Origin: Buddleja alternifolia
Taxonomy: Eukaryota; Streptophyta; Magnoliopsida; Lamiales; Scrophulariaceae
Reading direction: 5' to 3'
Assembly (NCBI GenBank): GCA_019426215.1
Contig: CM033405.1
Coordinates: 33,901,239-33,965,238, forward strand
Length of the DNA: 64,000 bases
The notes beneath the pieces were generated by a model. It was not told the DNA's origin. It worked only from the letters and a program-made list of their open reading frames with translations, and made no database searches. The position numbers and the translations under genes were made by a program. This document shows positions 12,891 through 23,599 of this stretch, in pieces (within the stretch, counting starts at the first letter, position 1; each line of letters starts with the position of its first letter).

Positions 12891-13236
12891 GGGTTAAATG
12901 CAAAAAAAATCCCTGTGATATAACTTTTTTGCTAAAAGCACCCCGTGTTTTTAAAAAGTCTGCAAAAAATCACTTTTTGTTAAAAAGATAGAAAGAAATA
13001 TGTGTATTTTTAGGTGAAATAATACTATTTTGCCTTTTATATTATTTGGAGAGTGTATAAATGACAAACAAGCATGTCAATAAAGGTGAAAAACATGAAA
13101 AACACGCTCGTTTTTTTACAAAAAGTAACTTTTTGCAGACTTTTTAAGAACACGAGGGGTTTTTAGGCTATTTCGTAATCACAAGGGGTTTTTAGCAAAA
13201 AAGTTATATCATAGGGTTTTTTTCCTCATTTAACCC
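12891..13236. mobile_element. MULE-type fold-back MITE, 346 bp
   Basis: Termini GGGTTAAATG and CATTTAACCC are inverted. The fold-back continues inward with CAAAAAGTxACTTTTTG and GACTTTTT motifs. It is flanked by the perfect 9-bp duplication TATATCTTT (12882-12890 and 13237-13245), as for Mutator-like elements. Confidence 0.88.
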
Positions 13237-13395
13237 TATATCTTTCCATAGCTAGCCCACTTCAACCTCTTTCCATATAGAGTCTGTTGAATAATTAATA
13301 AAAACGAAATTAGAGTAATTTGGGTTAGGTAAACCAACACATTATTCTATTTAGTTTGGATGACTTCATTAGGTCTTCTATTAGGGCAAATCAAC

Positions 13396-13908
13396 TCTCG
13401 CTCTAAACCCTAGCCTTCCTTTTTCTTCTATTTTCCTTCGCCAACGATGGTTTGGTGAAGTAGTAGTCTACTTCAATACTGTTACCACTACCATTGTCGG
13501 CGAGTTGGGTTGAATCACTTTTCTTCAAGTTGTACATCACATCTTCAAATCTGACGAGACGGATATGGATCTAAAGAGACAAAAGACAAATCTGACGAGA
13601 TGAAGACGGGTGATGCATAAGTTTTTATATAGCGTTTTAGATATTTTATTTAGTATTTTATTTTTTCTGTCGTATGAGAGTTTGCTTTCTCTCTCGAATG
13701 AGAGTTTCATCTCTCCTTGAATAGGACTTGCACAAGAATTTTCTTGTGTTCGTTTGTGAGTTTTTAAAATTTGTTATCTTAAAGAACTTGATAGTTGGTG
13801 TTTCAGATGTTCTTACTACATCATTTGACTCGACATGAATTGTATTGTTTCAAGCATTGTAAATTATTGATTGAATGATATAAGACGGATTTTTCTTCAT
13901 AAAAAAAT
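13396..13908 (+). mobile_element. Non-LTR retroposon copy 1, about 513 bp with A-rich tail
   Basis: Starts near TCTCGCTCTAAACCCTAGCC and ends TTTTTCTTCATAAAAAAA. It is flanked by the 15-bp duplication TTAGGGCAAATCAAC (13381-13395 and 13909-13923). It is clearly related over its full length to the copy at 30591-31117. The tail and target duplication show retroposition. I see no protein domain; both copies start at almost the same base, which suggests a defined short element rather than random 5' truncation. Confidence 0.85.
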
Positions 13909-14032
13909 TTAGGGCAAATCAACCACTCGTCCCTCCGACCAAAAACGATAATATAGGTGATACGAAATGAAACTTAATCAATTTCCAGTACTTTGAATTC
14001 TATGACTCATTTTTCACATAGCATATTAATTA

Positions 14033-14287
14033 GGGAAAATTACACTCACACCCCCTCAATAATAGGGTAATTATACCAACCACCCCTAACTAATTGATAA
14101 TTACATACCCCTCAGGGGATCTATTTGTAAGGTTTATAGGGGGTGCAATTGTAAGAATTGTTACACATACAAGGTATGCAATTGTAAAAAATCTTTAACA
14201 TGAGGGGGTATATTTGTAATTATCAATTAGTGAGAGGAGGTTTGTGTAATTACGCCATTATTGAGGGGGTGTGAGTGTAATTATCCC
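14033..14287. mobile_element. MULE-type fold-back MITE, 255 bp
   Basis: Ends GGGAAAATTACACTCACACC and its inverted counterpart GGTGTGAGTGTAATTATCCC, with almost the whole element folding back. Flanked by the 9-bp duplication TATTAATTA (14024-14032 and 14288-14296). Confidence 0.9.
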
Positions 14288-14549
14288 TATTAATTAATTG
14301 AAAGATTTAGAAGCTTAAATTTCTAATTCGTAAGTAAGAAATAATTTAATTATTCTTGTAATTAATTATTGCAAAGTCAAAGTCAAACTGGTGTACAAGT
14401 AAATATGGTTAATTTTTTTTTATTCCGAAAGGGGGGATACCCAACAATCCATAAACTAACCCGACAAACCCGAGTTAATAGTCACAAAACGAGGCCAAGT
14501 AATATCAGCTCTATCATTGTCTAAGAGGTGATAGATTTGTGAGTGTGGT

Positions 14550-17226
14550 ACATTCGTGTGGTGCATATGGGTGTGAATTCCCATTTTAGCTAGAGCATCA
14601 GCTACTTGATTTGCTTCCCGCCAAACCATTTAAAAAGAGACCTCCTAGTCTCGACCTTGCACACTACGAATGCGAGAAATCACATCAAAGTGGTGATGCT
14701 CCATGGAGGCTTCCACAATGCTATTAAGTGCAGCTCGACAGTCCGTTTCAATGATTAGTTTCTTTGTCCCTGTGGCTCGCGCCATCTCTAGTCCCAATAG
14801 AATGGTACGCATCTCAGCCTCCAACGACAAACACGGGTCAATGCAACCACTGAACCCCCTTAACCATGTTCCATGTTCATCCCGAAAAGTACCCCCGACC
14901 CCTAATTGACTGGCTACTGTTACCGCCGCATCCACATTCAGTTTAGTATAACCAACTGTCGGTTTTTTTCAGACCGTGTGTACCTGTAGGTGCATCACGT
15001 CCGGATCAAAGTTAAGGGTATGAATGGTCCCGTCAATTCTTTTGTGTAACATATCTAGTTCTCCCATAGGAACTGTAGGTCGGACTCCATGCGTCACCTC
15101 ATTCCGAACCTGCAAAATAAAAGACAAAGTCTCAGTGAAGGCAATATCCCATTTTTCACACCAATCATACATGTTCATCTTGTGTGCTAAGTTCCCGTCA
15201 AGCCAGTCTTCCACTGAACCTGAAAAGAAAACATTATAACAATCAGGATGAACAAGCTGTAACGAAATTTTTTTTGCCCACTGACAATCACGAATAGCAT
15301 GTAAGGGAGTATCCGAGGCGATCCCACAAATGGGGCAGCCATCCAAAGACACAATGCCACGTGTCTTTAAAACCGAATGAGTCATCACTTTGTTATGCAG
15401 GAGTAGCCATAGGAACATTCGACGACGGTGTGCTCCCGGGACTTTCCAGATCTTCAGCCACGGTTTAGAGTTCTCCATTCGCCCGTGATCTTCTAGAGCT
15501 TCGTAAGCACTTTTACAACTATACCTCCCATCCGGGGAAAATCTCCACCTTGGCATATATTTTTGTCCCGATCCTGCTGCCAAATCTATCCCCTGCAACT
15601 GAGTCCTAACCGTGATTGGTAGCCCCTTTAAACCATCCCAATTCCAGCCAGAACCTGGAATCTAATACTGAGCAATAGTCCGACACAAATCCTCCGGTGG
15701 AATCGGTTGTTGACAGTGAGTAGCTAACGGTTCCTCCCCGAGCCAGACACTTTCCTAAAATTTGATCCGAGCCCCATCACCCACAATCCACCGAGTTCCC
15801 AATTTAAGTAAAGGGACGATCGATCGAATACTTCGCCAAGTGGACGGTGTCACATTTCTCGCTCGAGCCCGCTGCCTCAAAATATATTTGTGTTTAAACA
15901 CTTGAGTCCACAAGCTATCCTCATCTCGAAGCAGCTGCCATCCCAACTTACCGAGGAGTGCTAGGTTCGTAATTCTGGTCTTTCTCAATCCTAATCCTCC
16001 TTGGTTCTTGGGTTTACAAATAGTGTCCCACTTCACAAGGTGCAATTTGCGTTCTACATCCGAGTCCCCTCACAAAAATTGCCTATTCGCTTTATCAATT
16101 GCATCACAAACACCTAAAGGAATTTTCATTGTTTGCATATGGTATGATGACTGAGTTTTCGTTACCGACTTAATCAAGGTCACACGTCCTGCTAGAGATA
16201 AATGTTTTTGTTTCCAGCCCTGCAATCTTTGCTTGACTCGATCCACCAAAAATCCATAATCCCGCGGAAGTACACGTTCGTGCTGCAGAGGAATGCCGAG
16301 GTATCTCCCCAAATTGTCTGTACAACCAAGACTCGTGCTATTACTGATACGACACTTGAGGTCCATTGGTACATTTTTCGAAATGAACAACTTCGACTTG
16401 TGAGCGTTCACCGCCTGACCCGAGAGGTTACAGTAGCATTCCAGAGTATCCATAACCGACCTCGTGTGCTGTACTGTAGCCTCCCCAAATAATAATGAAT
16501 CATCTACAAACATCAAGTGGGAAATACATGGTCCATGTCTAGAAGTTGGTACAGGTCTCCATTTTCTCTTCGACACCGCTACATCAATTAGGCAACCTAA
16601 CTTCTGTACACAAAAAACAAAGAGATAAGGCAACAGGGAGTCCCCTTGTCTTTGTCCTCGCTTAGGATCAAACCACTCTGTTGCCTCACCATTCCAAAGT
16701 AGAGATAGTTTGACTCGGGTGGTACAATCCATAATGAGTGAGATCCAAGCCGCAGGGAAACCAATTTCCCTTAACACATTCTCGAGAAAACTCCAATTAA
16801 TATGGTCGTAAGCCTTTTCGAAATCAACTTTGGCTATGGAAAAAACCATTCTTTCCTTTCAGTCGACTTAAATCATGCAAAATTTCCTGAGTAATTAACA
16901 CATTATCGATTGTTTGCCTTCCCGATATAAAACTACTTTGAGACTGTGGGATAAGCTCATCTATAAACTCTTTAATGCCATTAGCCAATGTTTTGGTAAC
17001 AATTTTAAGGCTTACATTCGTAAGACTAATTGGACGAAATTGCCAGAGACGTGTTGGGTTCTTATCTTTTGGAATTAAATCAATGCGAGATTGATTAAGA
17101 GTGGGATCAATGCTACCTGACTGAAGGGCTTTCTGAACCAACTGAAAAATATCCTCACCGACTATATCCCAACAACGCTGATAGAACATAGGTTGTATTC
17201 CATCCGGACCCGGTGCTTTAGACGAA
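14550..17226 (-). pseudogene. LINE ORF2, 3' segment: reverse transcriptase, zf-RVT and RNase H
   Basis: Open blocks in gene order: 16824-17231 (N-terminal RT; SSSKAPGPDGIQPMFYQ), 16070-16849 (RT core; KVDFEKAYDHINW, GQRQGDSLLPYLFVFC, FVDD active site), 15755-16045, 14969-15598 (zinc-binding RT-associated region; W, C and H residues such as DGCPICG), and 14645-14935 (RNase H-like; ETDCRAALN). The usual plant RT motif is FADD; here it is FVDD. Frameshifts separate blocks (for example between KGKNG and MVFSIAKVDF at about 16840) and stop codons occur, for example at the end of the zf-RVT block. The 5' half of the same ORF resumes at 27243, beyond the MULE. Confidence 0.9.
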
Positions 17227-17236
17227 CTCATATCCC
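17227..17236. repeat. Target-site duplication of the nested MULE, left copy
   Basis: CTCATATCCC, repeated exactly at 27233-27242. The 10-bp length fits a Mutator-like insertion. Confidence 0.92.
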
Positions 17237-17341
17237 GGACTTTTTTAAAAAATAATATACTTTTTTAATAAAAATTATATAAATAATATACAAATAACTC
17301 CGGAAATAGCACACTACGCCGTTACTAATGGCGGCGTATCC
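17237..17341 (+). repeat. MULE terminal inverted repeat, left
   Basis: Starts GGACTTTTTTAAAAAATAAT and runs through ATAGCACACTACGCCGTTA into a GGCGTATCC palindromic motif. Matches the reverse complement of 27125-27232 with few differences (a small insertion near TAATAAATTCTCC in the right copy). Confidence 0.9.
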
Positions 17342-17518
17342 ACATGGATATGCCATTAGTAATGGCGTATGCTCTCATTTTTTTTTATTTCCGTCAATTT
17401 TTTTTATAAGATATATGTGATTGACTACGCCATTGACAACGGCATAGCCAGTCAAATTGACTGCTGATGGCGTAGCCTCTAATAAGTTTGAAAAAAAAAA
17501 TTTGGCCGAAATATCTCA

Positions 17519-17521
<3 letters not shown>

Positions 17522-17552
<31 letters not shown>
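17522..17552. repeat. (CT)n microsatellite
   Basis: About 15 CT units inside the left part of the MULE; the mirror region at the right end (about 26720-26800) is GA-rich. Both may be leader sequence of the genes reading inward from each terminal repeat. Confidence 0.9.
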
Positions 17553-17555
<3 letters not shown>

Positions 17556-17749
17556 CTCTTTCTCTCTTCCCCTCTTCTCTCTTCTTCTTCCTCACAAAAA
17601 AAATACTCACACGCTGCACTGCAATACTTCTTCATCAACTCTCATCTCATCTCCTCCCTCACCTACACCATCCTTTTTCATTTCACGTGGAACAAATCAA
17701 CTTTCATACCGATCGACCTTCATTTCTCCTCATTTTTCCAATTTAAGGT

Positions 17750-18195
17750 AAATATCTATTTTAATTTAATTTGTAGTTTTATGCTTATTCATTTAGATAT
17801 AATTTTTTTTAATTTCTTGTTGAGAATTTGTGATTGTTGTTTGATTTAGTAATTATCCCTAAAATTATTTTCGAATTTTAGGGGAGAAGTTAGGATTTTA
17901 GGGTTAATTGGTTAATTGTAGTATAGAAGGTCCAATTTTAGGCTTTATGTTTCAATTTTAGGGTAGAATTTTAAATTTTATGGTAGAATTTAAAATTTTA
18001 AGGTATTATTTTCGAATTTTTGTAGTAGGATTTTAGTTAAAATTTTGAATTGTTAAAATTTTTGTAGTAAAATTTAGGTATTTTAGAAATTTTTGTAAAC
18101 ATTATATGTAAACATTTGTAGGTATTTCGATTTTAGTTATGTGTATATAATATTTAGTTATATAAATTAGTGTTTAGTGTTAATTCTTGAACATA
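17750..18195. other. AT-rich leader/intron-like stretch of the MULE
   Basis: Repeated TTTTAGG/AATTTTAGG motifs, resembling an intron upstream of the PMD gene; the sequence resumes in similar style after the solo LTR (19752-20107). No coding signal. Confidence 0.5.
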
Positions 18196-18200
18196 CATAT

Positions 18201-19746
18201 TGTTGGTCCCAAGTGGCATACGAAAGGGTCTAAAAGGGGGGGGGGGTTGAATAGACCCTGAAGTGTTTTTCGACTTCAAAAGATTTCGTATTAAAAGGTT
18301 TTTGGACGCTTGAAAAGGTAGGCGCTTGAAGTGTCTAACGCTTGACTTAAGCATTCACTTAAAATATTGGTGCTTTGGCGAAGCGTCTGATGAAGACTAT
18401 TTTATAAAGATAACTCAGACTTCAAGAATTGAATACTTTGACCAAGTAGGTTAAGCGTTCAGTTCTTTTAATCAGTGTTAGCATAGCAGAATGATTTTGG
18501 AGTCTTCTCTTTGAAAGTTTTAGCGTCACAAGAAGTTTATTAGTTGTTTAGCTTTTGATTGTGTTTTACTTATGCAATGATATGATAGATGAAGAAATTG
18601 ACTGAAAAGTAAATGACACAATGTTTGTAAGGTTCGTTGGGTGGTGTAATCCCAACTACGTCATTTTTCTCCTTTGCACTCAGAGGCAATCCACTGAAAT
18701 GATTCTCAAAGAATCACACAGAATCTTCTACAAATTAGGGAGAGATGGATGTCGATGACTTGAGCTCCTTGATCACACAGATTTTTGCTCCAAATCACTT
18801 CAATCCCCTTGCTTCTTTCACCCAAAAATAATGCAAGTATCCAACTTCGATTTCACACAGATCGCGAGGCTTGGATGAGGTTTTCTAAAACGGTTTGTTT
18901 GATTTTGATGAAGTTCAAACAACTTGGGAATATCTCAGTAGGAAAGTGGTTTCTTCGAAAAAAATGTTTGAGATATTTGTTGATTGTCTCAGGATTTGAA
19001 GAAAAGCAAGTGGAATGTTTTCTTGAATATTCTGGCTTTTCTGAGAATTTAAGGAATGAGAATTCAATGCAACAACAATTTGGCTTGATAGTTGTTCTCT
19101 TCTTTGGCTTGTTGTTGAAGTTCTATTTATAGGCATTCTTGGAGAAAGTGTCCGTTTGACACATGCACTGGCGCGTGTCTCTCACTTTCGCGAGTGAACA
19201 ACTTTTGTCCTTTTTCCTGAAAATCTGTTGCACAAAAGTTGGTGCTGCAGTCTGAAATAGTTGACAGTCCAATAGGGTGGCTTCTCCGTACGTCTGAAAG
19301 TGCTTATCACATTTAATGCTCTTATCAGCATTTAATGCATTTGAATTAAATACCCGTTGGTACTTAATGCTTTGAGAATATTTGCATTAAATTCCTTCTG
19401 GACTTAGAAATAAATTCAGGTGAAATCACTTCTGTCCCATAAGGTAACGCTTGATATAGCTGGTCAATTGGACGCTTGGAGACTGTATCTTCTTTCAGAG
19501 ATCAGGCGCTTGAGTCTTCGAACTTTACCACTGATAAACTCACTCAGAAATTATCAGACGCTCAGCTTAAGACTACTTTGCCTAACAATCTAAAATAAAA
19601 TAAAACAAAGCCTAATAAGCATATTACAAATCTAACGCTTCAAAGCTTATACAAATTTTCTACCAAAATAAAACTTACATATTTTTGGGGTGTAACAAAA
19701 AATCCTAATTGTCATCATCAAAACTTCTAACATGAAATTCCTAACA
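18201..19746. mobile_element. Solo LTR, 1,546 bp, nested in the MULE
   Basis: Begins TGTTGGTCCCAAG and ends ATTCCTAACA, the TG...CA ends of an LTR, flanked by the 5-bp duplication CATAT (18196-18200 and 19747-19751). The duplication lies in AT-rich sequence and is weak on its own. Near the start is a G-run followed by TTGAATAGACCC, a pattern I associate with SIRE-type Ty1/copia LTRs. A TATA-like TTCTATTTATAGG lies at about 19120-19132. No internal retrotransposon domain is present, so it is a solo LTR or fragment. The ORF at 18785-19132 is probably fortuitous. Confidence 0.7.
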
Positions 19747-20107
19747 CATATATATATATGTAGACATTATATGTTTGGGTATTTACGTATGTAAAAAACT
19801 AAAAATCGGAGTAATACCTAAACACTATATTTAGATATTTAGTTTTAATTATTGAACTTTGATATAATTTTAGACAAATTTGTAGGTATTACTTCGATTT
19901 TTTGGTATAACATTTAGCTATGATTTTGAATTTTTATGTATAATTTTTAAGTGTTGATTAATTTAGTCAAGTTTTCGTGCTGATTATTGAACTTTGATAC
20001 GATATAATTTGGGTATAAATTTGAGTTTTTAGTGTTTAGAATAATGGATAATAATCTAATTAATTCATTATATTCTAATTGTATTTGCTATACTTTATAA
20101 ATGCAGG

Positions 20108-22571
20108 ATGGCAAATTTATACAATTGTGATGTATATGGGCCTGTAGATCCTAGTGTGTTGACGGATCAGGCAAGCCACAGGTCTGAGTTTGTATTTTCA
20201 AGGGGTGATACAGTAATGCGAACCAGACGAGCAGATGGTCATTATTTTAAAATGGTCAAATTCGATGATTTTATTCCACCACATCGTCGAGTATTACAAA
20301 AACTTCATCAAATGGGCTTTTACCGATTCTATTTGTTAACCATGTGTGGGCAACTTAGATGTGATATGGGACTTGTGAGTGCACTGATTGAGAGGTGGTG
20401 CCCGGAGACGAACACGTTTCACCTCAGAAGTGGAGAGGCTACTGTTAGTCTCCAAGACGTAACTATACTATGGAGTCTACCAGTCGATGGTAGGGCAGTA
20501 GTTATTCATCACGTGTTTAATGGGTTTAGGGATTATGCAACCCTGGTTCATCGGCTTTTAGTTTTCGAAATTGGACGGATGATTTTAAAACAACGGGTAT
20601 GCGATTAAAAATAAAAAAATTATGTGAATACCTAAAATCGGACGAGGCAAGAATCACAGACGAGTCCCCTGAGCATATGGTTGATCAAATAGCATGATGT
20701 TGGGCTTTTGCATTGCTTGGCGTCATGTTACCCGACAGCAGCGGGGAAGTGATTTCGATTTTGTGGTTGAAATTTTTTGAAAATATTAATGAGGTAAACT
20801 CCTATAGAATTGGGGGAGTGGTGTGTTGGCGTATTTGTATCATCAGCTACATTATGGATCCCTAAGGACTCACAAAGAAGTGTATGGTTCAATGCCATTG
20901 TTACAGGTATAATGTATTATTTTTTTGTTGTTATATCTTTCTCTAAGATATTCAATGTTTAATAAATTAATGTATTTATGTTTCGCAGTTATGGGCTTGG
21001 TCACGGATAACGGGTGTGAGGCCATCTAGGGTTCTACATTTAATGGCACAAATTGATTTTAATAACATTGCACGAGCTCCTTATGGAAAACGGTAATTTA
21101 TCTAACTAGGATTTTTTATTCAGAAACAATTTTTTTTTAATTATTTGCGTTATTGATGTTGTAGGTGGTATCGACCCGTGAGTAATCGTCGCACACCGAC
21201 AGGCTGTTTATTGGAAGCTAGAGAAGTACTAGATCAGATGACCTATCATCATGTGAGTAAAAGATTATCTCCAGGTCATTATATTATAAAGTTCTATAAT
21301 GCTCTCCTATTAAAAATATTGTTGTTCAATTTTCTTATTTCAGTTTGTTTGGGACTTATACAACTTCGATGATCCCGACATTGCTGAGTTGCCACCTGAG
21401 TGTTTTGCCCCTGGTGTGTGGAAAACATCAGTTCCAATGGTATTCCTCAACATTGTGGAGTATCATCGTCCTGAGCGAGTTCTTCAACAGTTTGGATTCC
21501 GACAAGGAATTCCACGACATCTGAGTACAGACCCACAGTTCGAAAGGATTGACCGTGCTCGGAGGGACAACGAGGATTAGTCCATTTACAATAGGATCTT
21601 CATCGATCAATGGAATGACCGGTTACATCATGTTGTGGTAGGAGACTTGGGTGGAGGCACAACAGAGGATTACTCTGACTGGTATGATAGGATCACACAT
21701 CGGTATATTTCGAAGGAATTGGATAGATTGAATGTCGGCTTCCAAACAGGGTCGGCACCTCTATTACAGGATGTGGTTAGTATGTATAATTGTGTTAGGT
21801 TAACATTACATTGCTTCATTTGGTTTTACTTTGTCTTATGCTTTTGTTTATCTTTTACAGAATAGACAGATTCAACAATTGCAAAGGATTGCCCAAGATA
21901 CCCCTCACTCGAGGCACGCTGCTGAGGGGCTGTTAGGGTCTTTGAGATCGGGTCTAACACAGCTTTCCCGGATGGTGTCATGTAGCCTTCGTTCTGATGC
22001 AGCAACGGGTGTTCATTTTGCTCAGAGAGGCAGAAAAGACATGCGTCCACAGAGGAGAAGTAGTGTCAAAAGAGACGTCGATGATGTACAGGATTCAGAG
22101 GATGAAGAAGAACTTGGACGACATCACTCACGTTCGTGTGTGGGCGAACCTGGGACTTCGAGTCAAGTTCCTCGCACCCCCACTTTCAAACCATCGTCTT
22201 CGACTGTAGCCGATCCTTATGCTATCGACGATTACTTTCCTCAGATAGTTGATCCAACACCCGAGCCTCAATTGCCTTACACATTCCAAGATGAGGGGCC
22301 TTCATCATCAGCGTGGGCAACGCACGACAATTTGTGGGATCAATTTATGGGGACTCACACGGGTCTGAGTCTGGACCACTCGAATTATCCACCTCCTGTA
22401 ACCAGGAATCCACCTCCAGCCTCTTTACATTTCGACACATCTGCAGTTCCATTCAACTTTGATATGAACAGAACGGAAGAAGAAATGCATGGACTTAGAC
22501 GATCAACACGAAGGGGGCGTACGCCATCATGTGGCACGGGGGGACATCGCGGTCCGCGGCCACATAGATAG
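20108..22571 (+). pseudogene. Plant mobile domain (PMD; MAIN/aminotransferase-like) gene of the MULE, decayed
   Basis: Starts MANLYNCDVYGPVDPSVL. Exon 1 (20108 to about 20605) carries LQKLHQMGFYRF, LVSALIERWCPETNTFHL and VSLQDVTILWSLPVDGR, hallmarks of the PMD. Coding similarity continues in other frames: KIKKLCEYL... (about 20600-20790), WAWSRITGVRPSR (from about 20990), WYRPVSNRRTP and FVWDLYNFDDPDIAELP (21178-21580), then a hydrophilic tail with RRSTRRGRTPS to a stop at 22571. Introns fit at about 20909-20990, 21094-21164, 21253-21341 and 21777-21860. At least a TGA stop (near 20695), a TAG after RRDNED (21578) and a frameshift near 20550 break it. PMD proteins occur both as host genes (MAIN/MAIL) and inside transposons; this one sits between MULE terminal repeats. 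Confidence 0.82.
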
Positions 22572-22823
22572 TCTTTGTATTTGTAGTGTGCACAAGATTA
22601 TTTTTTTAATTTTTTTTTTAATTTGTAATATTTCACCATATTACTATTTATATTATTGACGTGATTGTTCAATTGAAAGACCGAAAATAAGACAACACAA
22701 AAGGGAATAATAATATAGACATTAACTATAGGAAACAAATTAACATCATTGTTTTATTTGAAGGCGAAAAAAGTACGAAACTAATACAAAAATTAAATTA
22801 ATATGAAACTAATTGACAGGAAT

Positions 22824-23281
22824 CTAGTTATTCTCCTCATCAGACATTTCAATATCTGATCGATACTCATGACCTATACTAAGCTCCCACCGGGCTCTTG
22901 CTTCTTGCACGTAACCACATAAGGAGTATTCTCGAGAAATCTCTTGGTAATTAAGACACTGCATACGCATAACCATCATGTTATTCTCCTCACGTATCTT
23001 ATTGAGTGCTGTAGTTTTTTCCTGTGGTGTTACACAAGGCATGAGTATGGTTCTTCGTCTGGGGCAGCAAATTTGACGGTCACGACAATCCTGACAAGCC
23101 CGTCTTGTTCTTGGACCTGAAATCCCCAATCATCTTCCATCGTTCGCAAATATCTTTCTGAATATCTTTGATTTGGATTCAATGAGTAATAGTAATCATC
23201 ATCCAACTACCAACTACGACCCATGGCACGAAAAATATCATCAGGAGTGTAATACAACTTTGGAGCTCTAAAAGGCTCCAT
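22824..23281 (-). pseudogene. Third ORF of the MULE, small Cys-containing protein of unknown function
   Basis: Read from ATG at 23281: MEPFRAPKLYYTPDDIFRAMG, then a stop, then a coding-looking stretch (LDDDYYYSLNPNQRYSERYL) and, after a frame shift, the open ORF 22824-23129. That part contains CQDCRDRQICCPRRR (five cysteines) and an acidic tail ending EMSDEENN. It lies between, and on the transposase strand of, the converging PMD and transposase genes. I do not recognise the family. The interrupted frame suggests a decayed but once real gene. Confidence 0.5.
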
Positions 23282-23599
23282 TTGTAATAATTATTGTTGA
23301 GATTGGTGTTCACTCCCTTTGTATATATACTCACATTCCGAATACAGTAGTTCACAATTTTGGACAGTCCGTGACTACATATATACTCACAACCCGTGAC
23401 TACAATGCAGACAAAAATGCAAAACCCGTGATTACAATTTTCACAAGCCGTGACGATTCGGATACTGTAGGTCACGTGAACATGCGTAGAATTTCCTTAA
23501 TAAATGCTGAAGGTGTTTATATCGGGAAACATTATACAGACTTCACATTAGAAATCACTTCACGTTACATTATCTTGAGATTCAACACGAAAATGGGAG

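Noticed and set aside
17457..17849. Protein-coding gene beginning in the CT-rich part of the MULE left end
   Set aside because: The ORF is driven by the (CT)n tract and T-rich sequence; it is more likely untranslated leader of the PMD gene.
18785..19132. 115-codon ORF in the solo LTR
   Set aside because: No recognisable domain; lies inside LTR sequence and ends at the TATA-like region.
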